A DNA stretch of 49,756 bases from Sulfurimonadaceae bacterium (GCA_028683835.1 JAQUHB010000021.1:1-49756); one strand, 5' to 3'; positions 33,683-43,547 are shown, counted from the first letter of the stretch. Numbers and translations: made by a program. Notes: generated by a model not told the origin, from the letters alone.

Positions 33683-34164
33683 AGATATTAAATACAGGCG
33701 GAACATTCAATAAAAGATATAATCCGCTCAGCGGTGATATGGAAGTTCCATACGACAATAATGCTCTCGAAGAGATGATGAAAAGTTTTCTGAACCCCAT
33801 CGAGACAGCCGGTGTGATATATAAAGACAGTCTTGAATTTACGATGGATGATAGAAAGATGCTTGCGAGCATTATTCACGCAGATGAGGAAAAGAGCTTT
33901 GTTATTATTCATGGAACAGATACAATGGAGCTTACCGCAGAGTTTTTAGATGCAATATTTGACGATAGAATTATTATTCTTACTGGTGCTATGAGCCCTT
34001 TTGAAATTGACGCTGTTGAGTCTGCTGTTAACTTTGGTCTTGCAATAGGCTATGCAAAAGCATGTGAGAAAAATGGTGTCTATATTTGCATGAATGGTGA
34101 AATACAACCCTTTGGTAAACTTGTAAAAAATAGATCAGCAGGAAAGTTTGAAGTTGTCCAGTAA
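33679..34164 (+). CDS. Half-size asparaginase-like protein
   Basis: A 161-residue protein that matches only the N-terminal domain of type I/II L-asparaginases (which are about 330 residues). The catalytic-type residues are present: NTGGTF with T9, HGTDTME with T80-D81, TGAMSP, and a lysine (K127) aligned to the catalytic Lys. The C-terminal dimer domain is absent, and the gene ends naturally, overlapping ccoI by 11 bases, so this is not a recent frameshift. It begins inside the gmhB stop. It may be a compact amidohydrolase or a nucleotide-binding relative; the substrate is not known. Confidence 0.75.
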   Translation: MKILNTGGTFNKRYNPLSGDMEVPYDNNALEEMMKSFLNPIETAGVIYKDSLEFTMDDRKMLASIIHADEEKSFVIIHGTDTMELTAEFLDAIFDDRIIILTGAMSPFEIDAVESAVNFGLAIGYAKACEKNGVYICMNGEIQPFGKLVKNRSAGKFEVVQ

Positions 34165-36580
34165 AGTCGGCTGTACTCACTGTCATTTAGAGTTCAATGA
34201 CAATGTGATGATTGTTGATGGCGAGCACTATTTTTGTTGTAAAGGGTGTCAGGGGATTTATCATTTATTAAAAGATGAAGGACTTGATAGTTTTTACAAC
34301 AAAGCTGGTGATACAAAACTTACACCGCCTATACAACAATATGAAGATTCTTCAAACTTTAACTCTCCCGCATTTTATGATAAATTTGTTTCAATAAACA
34401 AAGATGGCTTTAGCGATGTTTCTTTGATCATCGAGGGGATTCACTGCTCGGCATGTGTTTGGCTCAATGAAAAAGCACTTCATAAAATGGCCGGAGTGAT
34501 TAGTGTCAATATCAATTATACAAACAATAAAGCTAAAATAGTCTGGGATGACACAGTCTTAAAACTCTCTTCCATCATCGATATGATCCGCGCCATTGGC
34601 TATAACGCCTTTCCTTATGATGCTTCGCTACAAGAAGTTCGTGCGAATAAAGAGAGACAAGAGTATTATCTTCGCATGGCGGTAGCGATCTTTGCAAGTA
34701 TGAATGTCATGTGGATAGCTGTAGCACAATATGCCGGATATTTCACAGGGATCACACAAGATGTTAAAACAATACTCAATATTGCAGAGGGAGTACTTGC
34801 AACACCTGTACTTTTTTATAGCGGATGGATTTTTTATCGAGGTGCATATTACGCGATAAAGACAAAAACTGTCAATATGGATATTTTGGTTGCCACTGGT
34901 TCGACTCTGACTTACATGTATTCGATTTATATCACTGCTTTTGAACGAGGTGAGGCGTATTTTGATTCGGTAACCATGATTATTACTTTTGTGCTTATCG
35001 GAAAATTTTTAGAGGTGCTGAGTAAAAAAAGTGTTGCCGATACACTCGATATTATGAGTAATCACGTTCCAAGTAGTATCAAAGTGATAGAAGATGGCAA
35101 GATAGTGGAAAAAAATATTAATGATGTGAAAGTCTTGGATATCATCGTTGTAGGTTCTGGTGAAAGAGTGGCGCTTGATGGGACTGTGCTTGAGGGCGAA
35201 GGTAATTTTGACGAGTCAAATCTTACGGGCGAGAGTGAACCTGTTTACAAGCAAATTGGCGACAAAATCATAAGCGGAACAGTCAGTATAGATGCTCAGA
35301 TCAAGTATGAAGCAACGAAAGATTTTGCTCACTCGACACTTTCAAATCTTGTCTCACTCTTAGAAGGTGCGATGAGTAACAAGCCTCGTATTCAGATGAT
35401 GGCAAATAAAATTTCAGAGTATTTTTCTGCTGTGATACTTGGATTCGCACTTATTACTTTCTTGGTTTGGTGGTTTTGGCCGCATAGTTTTGAACGCTCA
35501 TTTATGGTAGGAATCTCCGTTATTATTATCGCTTGTCCTTGCGCTTTGGCTCTTGCAACTCCAGTTGCTACCCTTGTAGGACTTGGTCTGGCTTCACGGA
35601 GAGGGATTTTGTTTAAACAAGCTTCTCAGCTTGAGACAATGGCAAAGGCTACAACGCTTGTCGTAGATAAAACAGGAACCATTACCCAAGGCAAACCAAG
35701 AGTCGTACAAGAATATATCTATGATGATTTTGACAGATCGCTTCTTTACTCTCTTGTGCAAAACTCAAAACATCCAGTTGCAAAAGGGGTTGGCGAATTT
35801 GTGTTGCAAGAGGGGATCAACAACTTTGAGCTTCAAAGCGTGAAACAGATTCCTGCACAGGGGATAAGCGCAATATATATGGATAAAAAAATCTTTGGCG
35901 GCAATCTAAAACTGATGCAAAATGAGGGTATAGAAACTCAAAATATCTTACACACACATGGCACTTCACATGTAAGCAATAGCGGAAACAGTGAATTTTA
36001 TTTTGCTGTCAATGACAAAATAGTGGCTAAGTTTGAGCTCTTCGATACTCCAAAAGCAGATGCAAAAGAGAGTATAAGCGCGATACAAGCACTTGGAATA
36101 GAGGTGATTATGCTCACAGGCGATCATCAAAAAAGTGCAAAAAAAGTTTCAGAGGAAGTAGGTATAAAAATATTTGAATCAGAACTCACTCCTGAGGGAA
36201 AATTTTTATATATTCAAAAACTTCATGATACGGGTAAAGTAGTTGTTATGGCTGGAGATGGAGTCAATGATATTCTTGCTCTTGCTCTTGCAGATATCGG
36301 TATCTCTATGGGAAGCGGAAGTGATATCGCTATTGATGTAAGCGATGTTGTACTGCTTAATGATTCTCTTGCAAGTCTCAGCGATACATTTAAGATATCC
36401 AGGAAAACCTATTTTATGATCAAACAAAACCTTGCACTTTCACTTTTATATAATGCCATTACTATCCCCCTTGCGATGGCGGGATACATTATACCTTTGC
36501 TTGCAGCTATCTCGATGTCATTTAGCTCACTGTTGGTTGTTGGAAATTCCTTGCGTATACGCGCTGGATTTAAAAAGTAA
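34154..36580 (+). CDS. ccoI: Copper-type P1B ATPase CcoI
   Basis: CcoI exports copper from the cytoplasm for the CuB centre of cbb3 cytochrome oxidase. The roughly 808-residue protein has an N-terminal Cys cluster (C-x2-C then CCKGC), an HMA domain with GIHCSAC, eight membrane segments, the CPC copper motif (CPCALALATP), DKTGTIT with the phosphorylated Asp, and GDGVNDILALALADIG. Its N-terminal Cys-rich region and the ccoS gene next to it mark it as CcoI rather than CopA. I prefer the TTG at 34154, seven bases after GGAAAG, over the TTG two codons earlier. No ccoNOQP genes are nearby. Confidence 0.9.
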   Translation: MSSKVGCTHCHLEFNDNVMIVDGEHYFCCKGCQGIYHLLKDEGLDSFYNKAGDTKLTPPIQQYEDSSNFNSPAFYDKFVSINKDGFSDVSLIIEGIHCSACVWLNEKALHKMAGVISVNINYTNNKAKIVWDDTVLKLSSIIDMIRAIGYNAFPYDASLQEVRANKERQEYYLRMAVAIFASMNVMWIAVAQYAGYFTGITQDVKTILNIAEGVLATPVLFYSGWIFYRGAYYAIKTKTVNMDILVATGSTLTYMYSIYITAFERGEAYFDSVTMIITFVLIGKFLEVLSKKSVADTLDIMSNHVPSSIKVIEDGKIVEKNINDVKVLDIIVVGSGERVALDGTVLEGEGNFDESNLTGESEPVYKQIGDKIISGTVSIDAQIKYEATKDFAHSTLSNLVSLLEGAMSNKPRIQMMANKISEYFSAVILGFALITFLVWWFWPHSFERSFMVGISVIIIACPCALALATPVATLVGLGLASRRGILFKQASQLETMAKATTLVVDKTGTITQGKPRVVQEYIYDDFDRSLLYSLVQNSKHPVAKGVGEFVLQEGINNFELQSVKQIPAQGISAIYMDKKIFGGNLKLMQNEGIETQNILHTHGTSHVSNSGNSEFYFAVNDKIVAKFELFDTPKADAKESISAIQALGIEVIMLTGDHQKSAKKVSEEVGIKIFESELTPEGKFLYIQKLHDTGKVVVMAGDGVNDILALALADIGISMGSGSDIAIDVSDVVLLNDSLASLSDTFKISRKTYFMIKQNLALSLLYNAITIPLAMAGYIIPLLAAISMSFSSLLVVGNSLRIRAGFKK

Positions 36581-36592
36581 AAAGGAAATAAT

Positions 36593-36811
36593 ATGGATTC
36601 ATGGGTTATAGCGATGATGCTTGGAGTATCAATATTTTTAGGTTCCATTGCGTTAGTAGCATTCTTATGGGGAATTAAAAGCGGTCAGTTCGATGATGAG
36701 CAGAAGTTTTTAAATGCGGTAAAGTTTGATACACAAGAAGATCTAAACGATGCTGTCGATCAAGAGAAAAAAGCTAAAGAACTGAAAAAGAAAAACTATA
36801 CTCCGGAGTGA
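36593..36811 (+). CDS. ccoS: Cbb3 oxidase maturation protein CcoS
   Basis: CcoS is a small single-helix membrane protein needed for cofactor insertion into cbb3 oxidase. The 72-residue product has an N-terminal helix (about 5-27), the LWGIKSGQFDD family motif and a charged Lys-rich tail. AAGGAAAT precedes the ATG, 12 bases after ccoI. It ends the operon; the next gene is convergent on the minus strand. Confidence 0.92.
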   Translation: MDSWVIAMMLGVSIFLGSIALVAFLWGIKSGQFDDEQKFLNAVKFDTQEDLNDAVDQEKKAKELKKKNYTPE

Positions 36812-36812
36812 G

Positions 36813-37121
36813 TTAGTTTCCTTTTTTGAGAGTTGCAATATACTTGGCTAATTCATTGATATCTTGATCGTTGAAACTACTCATTTTTATCTTCATGTAC
36901 GCACCCATGCCGTTCGTATTTCTGATTCCCTCCTTGTAACCCTGCAAGGCCGCAACTGTTTTCGCCACTTCCCATCCGGTAATAGCTTCAGAATGTCCAA
37001 GAGCTGAGAGTTGACCGCTATTTCCGTGACAGTTTTGACATTTTTGTTTGTAAAGTATTTCGCCGTTATTGGCAAAAAGAAAGGAACTGAGAATGAGCTG
37101 TAAAAATAGTATTTTATTCAA
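36813..37121 (-). CDS. Small monohaem cytochrome c
   Basis: A 102-residue protein with a signal peptide (about 1-17, MNKILFLQLILSSFLFA) and one haem motif C-Q-N-C-H, with a methionine in YMKIKMS as the likely sixth ligand. It is a class I type periplasmic electron carrier of the cbb3-linked kind. The start is TTG, with no ATG available in the signal region. The stop is two bases from the convergent ccoS end. Its job as a donor to the cbb3 oxidase is inferred from the neighbours. Confidence 0.85.
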   Translation of the reverse strand: MNKILFLQLILSSFLFANNGEILYKQKCQNCHGNSGQLSALGHSEAITGWEVAKTVAALQGYKEGIRNTNGMGAYMKIKMSSFNDQDINELAKYIATLKKGN

Positions 37122-37197
37122 AGTGGACTCGATATATTTTGATTTTTGTATATTAAAGTTGAAGGTAAGAAAGGATTTCTAAGAGAAGACTTTATTT

Positions 37198-37226
37198 TCA
37201 ACGAATTGCTTTTGGCAATTCGTTGA
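37198..37226 (-). terminator. Hairpin downstream of the cytochrome c-553-like gene
   Basis: A 12-base inverted repeat (CAACGAATTGC arms, five-base loop) ten bases beyond the gene's stop. On the minus strand there is no T-run after it, so it is a weak or rho-assisted terminator, or an mRNA stabiliser. Confidence 0.5.
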
Positions 37227-37235
37227 GAGGGATAA

Positions 37236-37511
37236 CTATTTTTTAGCCCAAGCTTTAGCAACTTCAGCAATTTGAGCGTCAGTTAATGGTTTTGCCATAC
37301 CTTTCATTACTGTACCTTCAGTACCAGCTTTGAAAGCTTTAAGTTTAGCACTGATTTCAGCAGAGCTTAGTTTGTTAGGAACAAGGTCCTTTTTAACTGT
37401 ATTTTTTGAACCATCAGCACCGTGACAAGCATTACAACTTGCTGGAATAGCAGCCATTAAAGTAGAACTAACTGCTAATGCAGCTATAGAAGCGATTACG
37501 ATTTTTTTCAT
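37236..37511 (-). CDS. Cytochrome c-553-type monohaem protein
   Basis: A 91-residue periplasmic electron carrier: signal peptide (about 1-20), haem motif C-N-A-C-H, and a GTEGTVMKGMAKPLT segment with methionines as candidate axial ligands, then an amphipathic C-terminal helix. Small c-553 proteins of this kind deliver electrons from the bc1 complex to terminal oxidases in Campylobacterota. GGAGAA precedes the ATG. It is separated from the preceding cytochrome c by a 114-base gap with a hairpin. Confidence 0.88.
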   Translation of the reverse strand: MKKIVIASIAALAVSSTLMAAIPASCNACHGADGSKNTVKKDLVPNKLSSAEISAKLKAFKAGTEGTVMKGMAKPLTDAQIAEVAKAWAKK

Positions 37512-37628
37512 ATTTTTTCTCCGTGGATAAAATTTTCGTACACATTATATTCCTTGAACTCTTAAATGAGTGTTAATAAGTGATAGGATATCATTAGATT
37601 AGAAATTAAATAGAGAGAGAGTGTGTAG

Positions 37629-38639
37629 ATGCGATACATTGACGATGAATTAACAAATAAAACCATTTTAATCACAGGCGGGGCAGGCTTTATCGGTTCA
37701 AATCTTGCTTTTTATTTTCAAAAGAATCATCCAGTTGCAAAAGTCGTTGTTTTGGATGCTTTTAGAAGTGGGGAAACGCTCTCTAACGGCAATTTAAAAA
37801 GTTTTGGCCATTTTAAAAATCTTATCGGTTTTACTGGCGAGGTAATTAGTGGAGATATTAACGATAAAACACTTTTAAAAGATCTGCAAAATAATTATAA
37901 GTTTGATTATATTTTTCACGAAGCGGCCATCTCTGATACCACGGCACTTGAACAAGATTTGATGATCAAAACAAATGTGAATGCGTATAAAGATCTTCTT
38001 GATCTTGCAGTTGCTCACAGTGCAAATATGATCTATGCCTCTTCAGCCGCGACTTACGGCGATGCTCCTTCTCCACAACGTGTGGGACGTGAAGCACCTC
38101 AAAATGTATATGGTTTTTCAAAACTCAGTATGGATTATTTGAGCCGTGAGTATATGAAAACAGCAGAGATCTCTATTGTGGGACTTCGCTATTTTAATGT
38201 GTATGGACCAAGAGAGTATTTTAAAAATACGACGGCTTCTATGGTGTTGCAGTTTGGACATCAGATTTTGGCGGGCAAAAATCCTCGTCTTTTTGAGGGA
38301 AGCGACAAAATCCTTCGCGATTTTATTTTTATCGAAGATATTATTCAGGCAAATATTAAAGCGATGCAGCCGAAAAAAAGCGGTATTTACAACGTAGGAA
38401 CAGGAAAAGCACGTAGTTTTCAAGATATCGTAGATATTTTACAGCGTGAACTCGGAACTGCTCTAGAGTGTGAATATATGCCAAACCCGTTTGTGGGAAG
38501 ATACCAGTTTCATACAGAAGCAGACATTACTGAAACTGTCGAAGGTCTTGGATATAAACCGGCTTATGAGATGGAAGATGGGATCAAAGCGTACATTGCC
38601 GAGATAGAACGTTTGTACCAAAGTGAAGTGAAAAAATAA
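37629..38639 (+). CDS. hldD: ADP-glyceromanno-heptose 6-epimerase
   Basis: HldD converts ADP-D-glycero-D-manno-heptose to the L form used for inner-core LPS. The 336-residue short-chain epimerase has the NAD-binding TGGAGFIGSNLA, the SSAATYG serine motif, catalytic YGFSK (Tyr-x3-Lys), and RYFNVYGPREYFK. Length matches the family. AGAGAGAG precedes the ATG. The stop shares one base with the hldE ATG. Confidence 0.95.
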   Translation: MRYIDDELTNKTILITGGAGFIGSNLAFYFQKNHPVAKVVVLDAFRSGETLSNGNLKSFGHFKNLIGFTGEVISGDINDKTLLKDLQNNYKFDYIFHEAAISDTTALEQDLMIKTNVNAYKDLLDLAVAHSANMIYASSAATYGDAPSPQRVGREAPQNVYGFSKLSMDYLSREYMKTAEISIVGLRYFNVYGPREYFKNTTASMVLQFGHQILAGKNPRLFEGSDKILRDFIFIEDIIQANIKAMQPKKSGIYNVGTGKARSFQDIVDILQRELGTALECEYMPNPFVGRYQFHTEADITETVEGLGYKPAYEMEDGIKAYIAEIERLYQSEVKK

Positions 38640-40069
38640 TGGACAAACTTAAAAAAGCAAAACCCAATATTTTGGTCATCGGTGATTTGATGCTTGACCA
38701 TTACTTGTGGGGAAGTTGTGAGCGCATCTCCCCAGAGGCTCCCGTTCAGATTGTGGATATCGCCAAAGAGACTACCGTTTTGGGTGGAGCAGGAAACGTG
38801 ATCAATAACCTTGTAACACTCGGAGCTAACGTAAGCGTTAGCGGTGTTATAGGCGATGATGAGAACGGAAAAGAGCTTTCTATAATGCTTAAAGGTATCG
38901 GCGTAAAGAGTGATGAGCTTATCATACAAACAGATCGTAAAACAAGCAAGAAGAGTCGTGTTATAGCTATATCACAACAAGTTTTGCGATATGACAGAGA
39001 GAGTAAAGATGCAATAAGTGAAGAGTCTGTTGCAAAGGTTTTGAACTCTTTAGAGAAAACACTTTTTTTATATGATGCGATTATCTTCTCAGATTACGGC
39101 AAAGGGGTTTTGACTGAAACTTTATGCCAAGGTGTAATCCAAAAAGCAAAAGCTATGGGCAAAATGGTACTTGTCGATCCAAAGGGAAGTGATTACTCAA
39201 AATACAAAGGCGCATACCTTTTAACGCCTAATAAAAAAGAGGCCGCACTTGCGACAAAGATTGATATCAACAGTGATGAAGCTTTACAAAATGCTCTTTT
39301 AAAACTCAAAAACGAGTGTGACCTTGGTATCTCCATGATAACCCTCAGTGAAGATGGTATCGCTATTTTTGATGATAAAGTCAAAAGATTTCCAACTGTT
39401 GCAAAAGAGGTCTATGATGTGACAGGTGCTGGAGATACGGTTATCGCTTCTATCGCCTATTCTTTAAGCGCCGGACAGAGTATTGAAGAGAGCTGTAAAT
39501 TTGCTAATCTTGCCGCGGGTGTTGTCGTGGGAAAAATCGGTTCTGCAACTGTGACCCTTGATGAGATAGAAGAGTATGAGGCAACGCTTCATAAAAGCAG
39601 TTCAGATGCACACATCAAAAGCTTTGTAGAGATCGATAAGATTATCTCACGATGCAAAGAAAACGGGAAGAAAGTTGTATTCACAAACGGTTGTTTCGAC
39701 ATCTTACATGTAGGGCATGTGAAGTACCTTCAAATCGCAAAAAGTTTTGGAGATATCTTGATCGTCGGGCTTAATTCCGATGAATCAGTCAGCCGTCTTA
39801 AAGGGCCTACTCGTCCGGTTAATCCTGCAGAAGATAGAGCGTACATTTTGGCGGCTTTGGAAGCCGTGGATTATGTCGTGCCATTTACTGAGGATACTCC
39901 TTATGAACTCATAAAAATGCTCTCTCCCGATATCTTAGTAAAAGGCGGAGATTACGAGGGTAAAGAGGTTGTTGGAACTGAATTTTCTGGAGAATTGCGA
40001 CTTGTCGATTTTGTTGATGGCAAAAGTACTACAACAACAATCCAAAAAATACAGGGGAAATTATGTTAA
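38639..40069 (+). CDS. hldE: Bifunctional heptose kinase/adenylyltransferase
   Basis: HldE phosphorylates heptose 7-phosphate at C1 and, after GmhB, adenylates the monophosphate. The 476-residue protein has the PfkB-type kinase domain first (GGAGNVINNL and the catalytic DVTGAGDTV) and a nucleotidyltransferase domain second (FTNGCFDILHVGHVKYL with HxGH). Both halves look intact, so a single enzyme covers two steps. It overlaps hldD by one base. Confidence 0.95.
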   Translation: MDKLKKAKPNILVIGDLMLDHYLWGSCERISPEAPVQIVDIAKETTVLGGAGNVINNLVTLGANVSVSGVIGDDENGKELSIMLKGIGVKSDELIIQTDRKTSKKSRVIAISQQVLRYDRESKDAISEESVAKVLNSLEKTLFLYDAIIFSDYGKGVLTETLCQGVIQKAKAMGKMVLVDPKGSDYSKYKGAYLLTPNKKEAALATKIDINSDEALQNALLKLKNECDLGISMITLSEDGIAIFDDKVKRFPTVAKEVYDVTGAGDTVIASIAYSLSAGQSIEESCKFANLAAGVVVGKIGSATVTLDEIEEYEATLHKSSSDAHIKSFVEIDKIISRCKENGKKVVFTNGCFDILHVGHVKYLQIAKSFGDILIVGLNSDESVSRLKGPTRPVNPAEDRAYILAALEAVDYVVPFTEDTPYELIKMLSPDILVKGGDYEGKEVVGTEFSGELRLVDFVDGKSTTTTIQKIQGKLC

Positions 40070-40140
40070 AAAAATTTGGACATACTCAACATGCAAATTA
40101 TAACCGCTCAGCATATGCGGAATTTAGATTTCAGTTTTAA
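40063..40140 (+). CDS. Possible 25-residue micro-ORF after hldE
   Basis: An ATG at 40063 overlaps the hldE stop and is preceded by AGGGGAAA. It encodes a basic 25-residue peptide that ends with TAA at 40140. Spacing and ribosome site are good, but the product is too short to judge; it could be a translated remnant of a once-downstream gene, a coupling peptide or chance. Confidence 0.25.
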   Translation: MLKKFGHTQHANYNRSAYAEFRFQF

Positions 40141-40170
40141 TTTTCTTTTCTCGTTTTAACTTATTCGTTG

Positions 40171-40176
40171 TATAAT
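40171..40176 (+). promoter_or_regulatory. Promoter -10 for the LOG-ppsA-nuclease genes
   Basis: Perfect TATAAT 30 bases upstream of the LOG-family start, with AAGGAT ahead of the ATG. Confidence 0.55.
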
Positions 40177-40205
40177 CACTCAAAGTCGATCCTAAGGATT
40201 TTAGA

Positions 40206-41135
40206 ATGAGTGATAAAAAACCAGAGCATGATAATCAGCCGTGGCAGCTTCCAAAATCCGTCAATGAAGATCCTCATGCACAGGGATTGATCAAAAATCT
40301 TATGGAGAGTCCAGGATACAAGGTTGCCTCGGAAGATCCGCTTTTTATGGAATCTTATGAAGCTCGGGGAATTAGGCTCGAACTTGATTATCTCAAAGCC
40401 GAACTCTCTATGCATACTCTTGGAATCGAGCATACGATAGCAGTATTTGGAAGCTCAAGAATTGTGGAATACAAAACAGCCAAGAAAAAATTACAGCAGA
40501 TTGAAAAAGAGCTAGATAAAGATCCAATGTGCCAAATGACACGATCGATGTTGCATACTGCACAAAGGATGCTTGAAAAAAGTGTCTATTATGATGATGC
40601 AAGAAAATTTGGCTCCCTTGTAGGCAAGGCTGGAAAAGGGGTTGATGATTGCCGTGTGACTATCATGACAGGCGGTGGTCCGGGTATCATGGAAGCGGCA
40701 AATCGCGGCGCATATGATGTCGGCGCAAAATCGATAGGGCTCAATATCAATCTCCCTCATGAGCAATTTCCAAATCCTTATATCTCAGTTGAACTCTGCT
40801 TTCAGTTTCACTATTTTGCCGTGCGTAAACTTCACTTTCTCAATCGTGCAAAAGCTCTTGTCGTCTATCCCGGAGGATTTGGAACTTTTGATGAACTTTT
40901 TGAGATCCTTACCCTTGTACAAACAAAAAAGACTGCACCCATTCCCATAGTGTTAGTCTCAAAATATTATTGGAACAGAGCGCTTGATTTTGATTTTTTA
41001 CGAGAAGAGGGAGTTATAGGTCACGCTGATCTGGAGATGTTTACTATTGTTGATAATGCAGACGAAGCATGGAGTCATATTTTAGAGTGGTATGAAAAAC
41101 GTGACACGCCTCTTTTTAATCATAATAAAGGCTAA
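40206..41135 (+). CDS. LOG-family nucleotide phosphoribohydrolase-like protein
   Basis: A 309-residue Rossmann-like protein of the LOG (lysine-decarboxylase-like) family. It has the two family motifs, GGGPGIMEAANRGA and YPGGFGTFDELFE. LOG proteins hydrolyse cytokinin or nucleoside monophosphates to base and ribose 5-phosphate, and bacterial relatives such as PpnN act on purine or pyrimidine monophosphates; which applies is unknown. An N-terminal region of about 80 residues precedes the core. The next gene, ppsA, begins three bases after the stop. Confidence 0.85.
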   Translation: MSDKKPEHDNQPWQLPKSVNEDPHAQGLIKNLMESPGYKVASEDPLFMESYEARGIRLELDYLKAELSMHTLGIEHTIAVFGSSRIVEYKTAKKKLQQIEKELDKDPMCQMTRSMLHTAQRMLEKSVYYDDARKFGSLVGKAGKGVDDCRVTIMTGGGPGIMEAANRGAYDVGAKSIGLNINLPHEQFPNPYISVELCFQFHYFAVRKLHFLNRAKALVVYPGGFGTFDELFEILTLVQTKKTAPIPIVLVSKYYWNRALDFDFLREEGVIGHADLEMFTIVDNADEAWSHILEWYEKRDTPLFNHNKG

Positions 41136-41138
41136 AAA

Positions 41139-43547
41139 ATGAGTTTCAAATATATAAAATTTTTCCGAGAAGTAGGCATAGAAGATGTAGAAAGTGTTGG
41201 AGGGAAGAACGCTTCTCTGGGGGAGATGTATCAAAACCTCACAAGTCAAGGTGTGAAAGTTCCAAATGGATTTGCCATCACTGCGGAAGCTTATAGTTAT
41301 ATTTTAGAAGTTAATAATGCACTTGAAGCTTTACATGGTGAGCTTGATATTCTTGATCCCGAGAATGTTGATGATCTTCAAAGAAAAGGCAAAAAATGTC
41401 GAGAGATAGTCTATAACTGTAGCATTCCAGATGATCTTCGTCTTGAAATATTAGAAGGATATAAACTTTTACAAGAGGAGTATGGAGAAAATATCTCTTT
41501 GGCCGTACGCTCCTCCGCTACAGCAGAAGACTCTCCAGAAGCCTCATTCGCAGGACAAAATGAGACTTACCTTAATGTTTCAGATGAAGATGCCCTTTTA
41601 GATTCTTACAAACGCGCTCTTGCATCTAACTTTACTGACCGATCAATCCACTACAAATATGATAACCATTTTGAGTATCTAAAAGTTCTTCTCAGTGTCT
41701 GTGTTATGAAGATGGTACGAAGTGACAAGTCGGCTAGCGGAGTGATGTTTAGCATCGACACTGAGAGTGGATTTAAAGATGTTGTCTTTATTAACGGTGC
41801 GTATGGGCTTGGCGAAAACGTAGTTCAGGGAAGTGTCAATCCCGATAGTTTTTATGTGCATAAGCCTACATTTAAAGCTGGATTCCGTACAGTTTTAAAA
41901 AGAACACTCGGTACGAAGCAAATCAAAATGGTCTTTAATGATGCGATCAATCAAAGCAATATGGCAGTGGAATATACGAAAAATGTATCAGTGCAAGAAA
42001 ATGAACAAAAACGATTTTGTATCAGCGATGAGGATGTTCTTATCCTAGCTGATTATGCGATCAAGATAGAAGAGTATTATTCACAAAAAGCTGGCTACCA
42101 TAAGCCTATGGATATAGAGTGGGCAAAAGATGGAGATGACGGGGAAATTTACATTGTTCAAGCGCGTCCTGAAACAGTAGAATCCCGTGATGATAAGCTT
42201 TTTTATGAGACCTACACTCTTAAAAATAGATCAAAGATTCTTATAGAAGGACGTGCTGTAGGGAGAAAAATAGCTTCTGGAAGAGTTCGCAAGATCGAAG
42301 ATATCAGTAAGTTAAATGAGTTTCAAATCGGAGATATCTTAGTTGCAGATACGACGACACCTGACTGGGAACCGGTGATGAAGATAGCTTCGGCCATCAT
42401 CACAAACAAAGGTGGGCGAACCTGTCATGCAGCTATTATCTCCCGTGAACTGGGGATTGCGGCTATTGTGGGCGCTGAGAATGCTACGGAACTTTTGCGT
42501 GATGGCGATGAAGTCACCGTCAGTTGTGCTGAGGGTGAAAACGGTTATGTGTATGAGGGACTCTTGGAGTTTGAAGTAGAAAAAACAGATCTCAGTCATT
42601 TATCAAAAACAAAAACAAAGATCATGATGAATCTGGGTAATCCTGATTTAGCGTTTTCACTTTCTTCACTTCCTGTGGACGGTATTGGACTCGCTCGCAT
42701 GGAATTCATTATCAATGAATATATCAAAGTGCATCCGATGGCTTTGGTGCACCCAGAAAAACTCGATATCACTACTCAAGCAGAAGTCAAAAATCTTGTT
42801 GGTGAGGAGATGGAGTACAAAGAGTATTTTGTACGCCGTTTAAGTGAAGGAGTGGCGACGATTGCCGCATCTGTGTATCCAAAGCCCTGCGTTGTGCGTA
42901 TGAGTGATTTTAAAAGTAATGAATACGCCGCTCTTTTAGGCGGGAGTTTTTTTGAGCCACTCGAATCAAATCCGATGATAGGCTTTCGCGGTGCGGCACG
43001 TTACAGCCATCCAGCTTATGAGGAGGGCTTTGCTTTAGAATGTGAGGCGATGAAGCGTGTACGCGATGAAATGGGCTTTACAAATGTCATTTTGATGATC
43101 CCGTTTTGCAGACGTGTACAAGAGGGGAAAGATGTAATAGCGACGATGAGAAAATATGGTCTCGAGCGTGGTAAAAACGGTTTAGAGATCTATGTGATGT
43201 GCGAGATTCCAAACAATGTCATTCTTATCGATGAGTTCAGTAAAGTGTTTGACGGTTTTAGTATCGGAAGTAATGATCTTACCCAGCTGACTTTAGGCGT
43301 AGACAGAGACTCTCAGATAGTAGCGTTTGATTATGAAGAGCGCGATGAGGGTGTCATGAAGATGATAGAAATGGCCGTTTCTGGCGCAAAAAGAAACGGA
43401 CGCCATAGCGGTATCTGCGGACAAGGACCTTCAGATTATCCAGAGATAGCAGAATTTTTGGTGCGTTTAGGCATAGATTCTATGAGTTTGAATCCTGATA
43501 GCGTGTTAAAAACGATAGAAAATATAGCAAAATTGGAAAAGGAATAA
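41139..43547 (+). CDS. ppsA: Phosphoenolpyruvate synthase
   Basis: PpsA makes PEP from pyruvate, ATP and water for gluconeogenesis. The 802-residue protein has the N-terminal ATP-binding domain (VGGKNASLGEM; RSSATAEDSPEASFAGQNE), the swivelling His domain with GGRTCHAAIISRELG (phosphohistidine), and a C-terminal PEP-binding barrel with FIGSNDLTQ-type sequence (IGSNDLTQLTLG) and GICGQGPSD. Length is typical. It is three bases after the LOG gene and two bases before the nuclease gene. Confidence 0.96.
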   Translation: MSFKYIKFFREVGIEDVESVGGKNASLGEMYQNLTSQGVKVPNGFAITAEAYSYILEVNNALEALHGELDILDPENVDDLQRKGKKCREIVYNCSIPDDLRLEILEGYKLLQEEYGENISLAVRSSATAEDSPEASFAGQNETYLNVSDEDALLDSYKRALASNFTDRSIHYKYDNHFEYLKVLLSVCVMKMVRSDKSASGVMFSIDTESGFKDVVFINGAYGLGENVVQGSVNPDSFYVHKPTFKAGFRTVLKRTLGTKQIKMVFNDAINQSNMAVEYTKNVSVQENEQKRFCISDEDVLILADYAIKIEEYYSQKAGYHKPMDIEWAKDGDDGEIYIVQARPETVESRDDKLFYETYTLKNRSKILIEGRAVGRKIASGRVRKIEDISKLNEFQIGDILVADTTTPDWEPVMKIASAIITNKGGRTCHAAIISRELGIAAIVGAENATELLRDGDEVTVSCAEGENGYVYEGLLEFEVEKTDLSHLSKTKTKIMMNLGNPDLAFSLSSLPVDGIGLARMEFIINEYIKVHPMALVHPEKLDITTQAEVKNLVGEEMEYKEYFVRRLSEGVATIAASVYPKPCVVRMSDFKSNEYAALLGGSFFEPLESNPMIGFRGAARYSHPAYEEGFALECEAMKRVRDEMGFTNVILMIPFCRRVQEGKDVIATMRKYGLERGKNGLEIYVMCEIPNNVILIDEFSKVFDGFSIGSNDLTQLTLGVDRDSQIVAFDYEERDEGVMKMIEMAVSGAKRNGRHSGICGQGPSDYPEIAEFLVRLGIDSMSLNPDSVLKTIENIAKLEKE

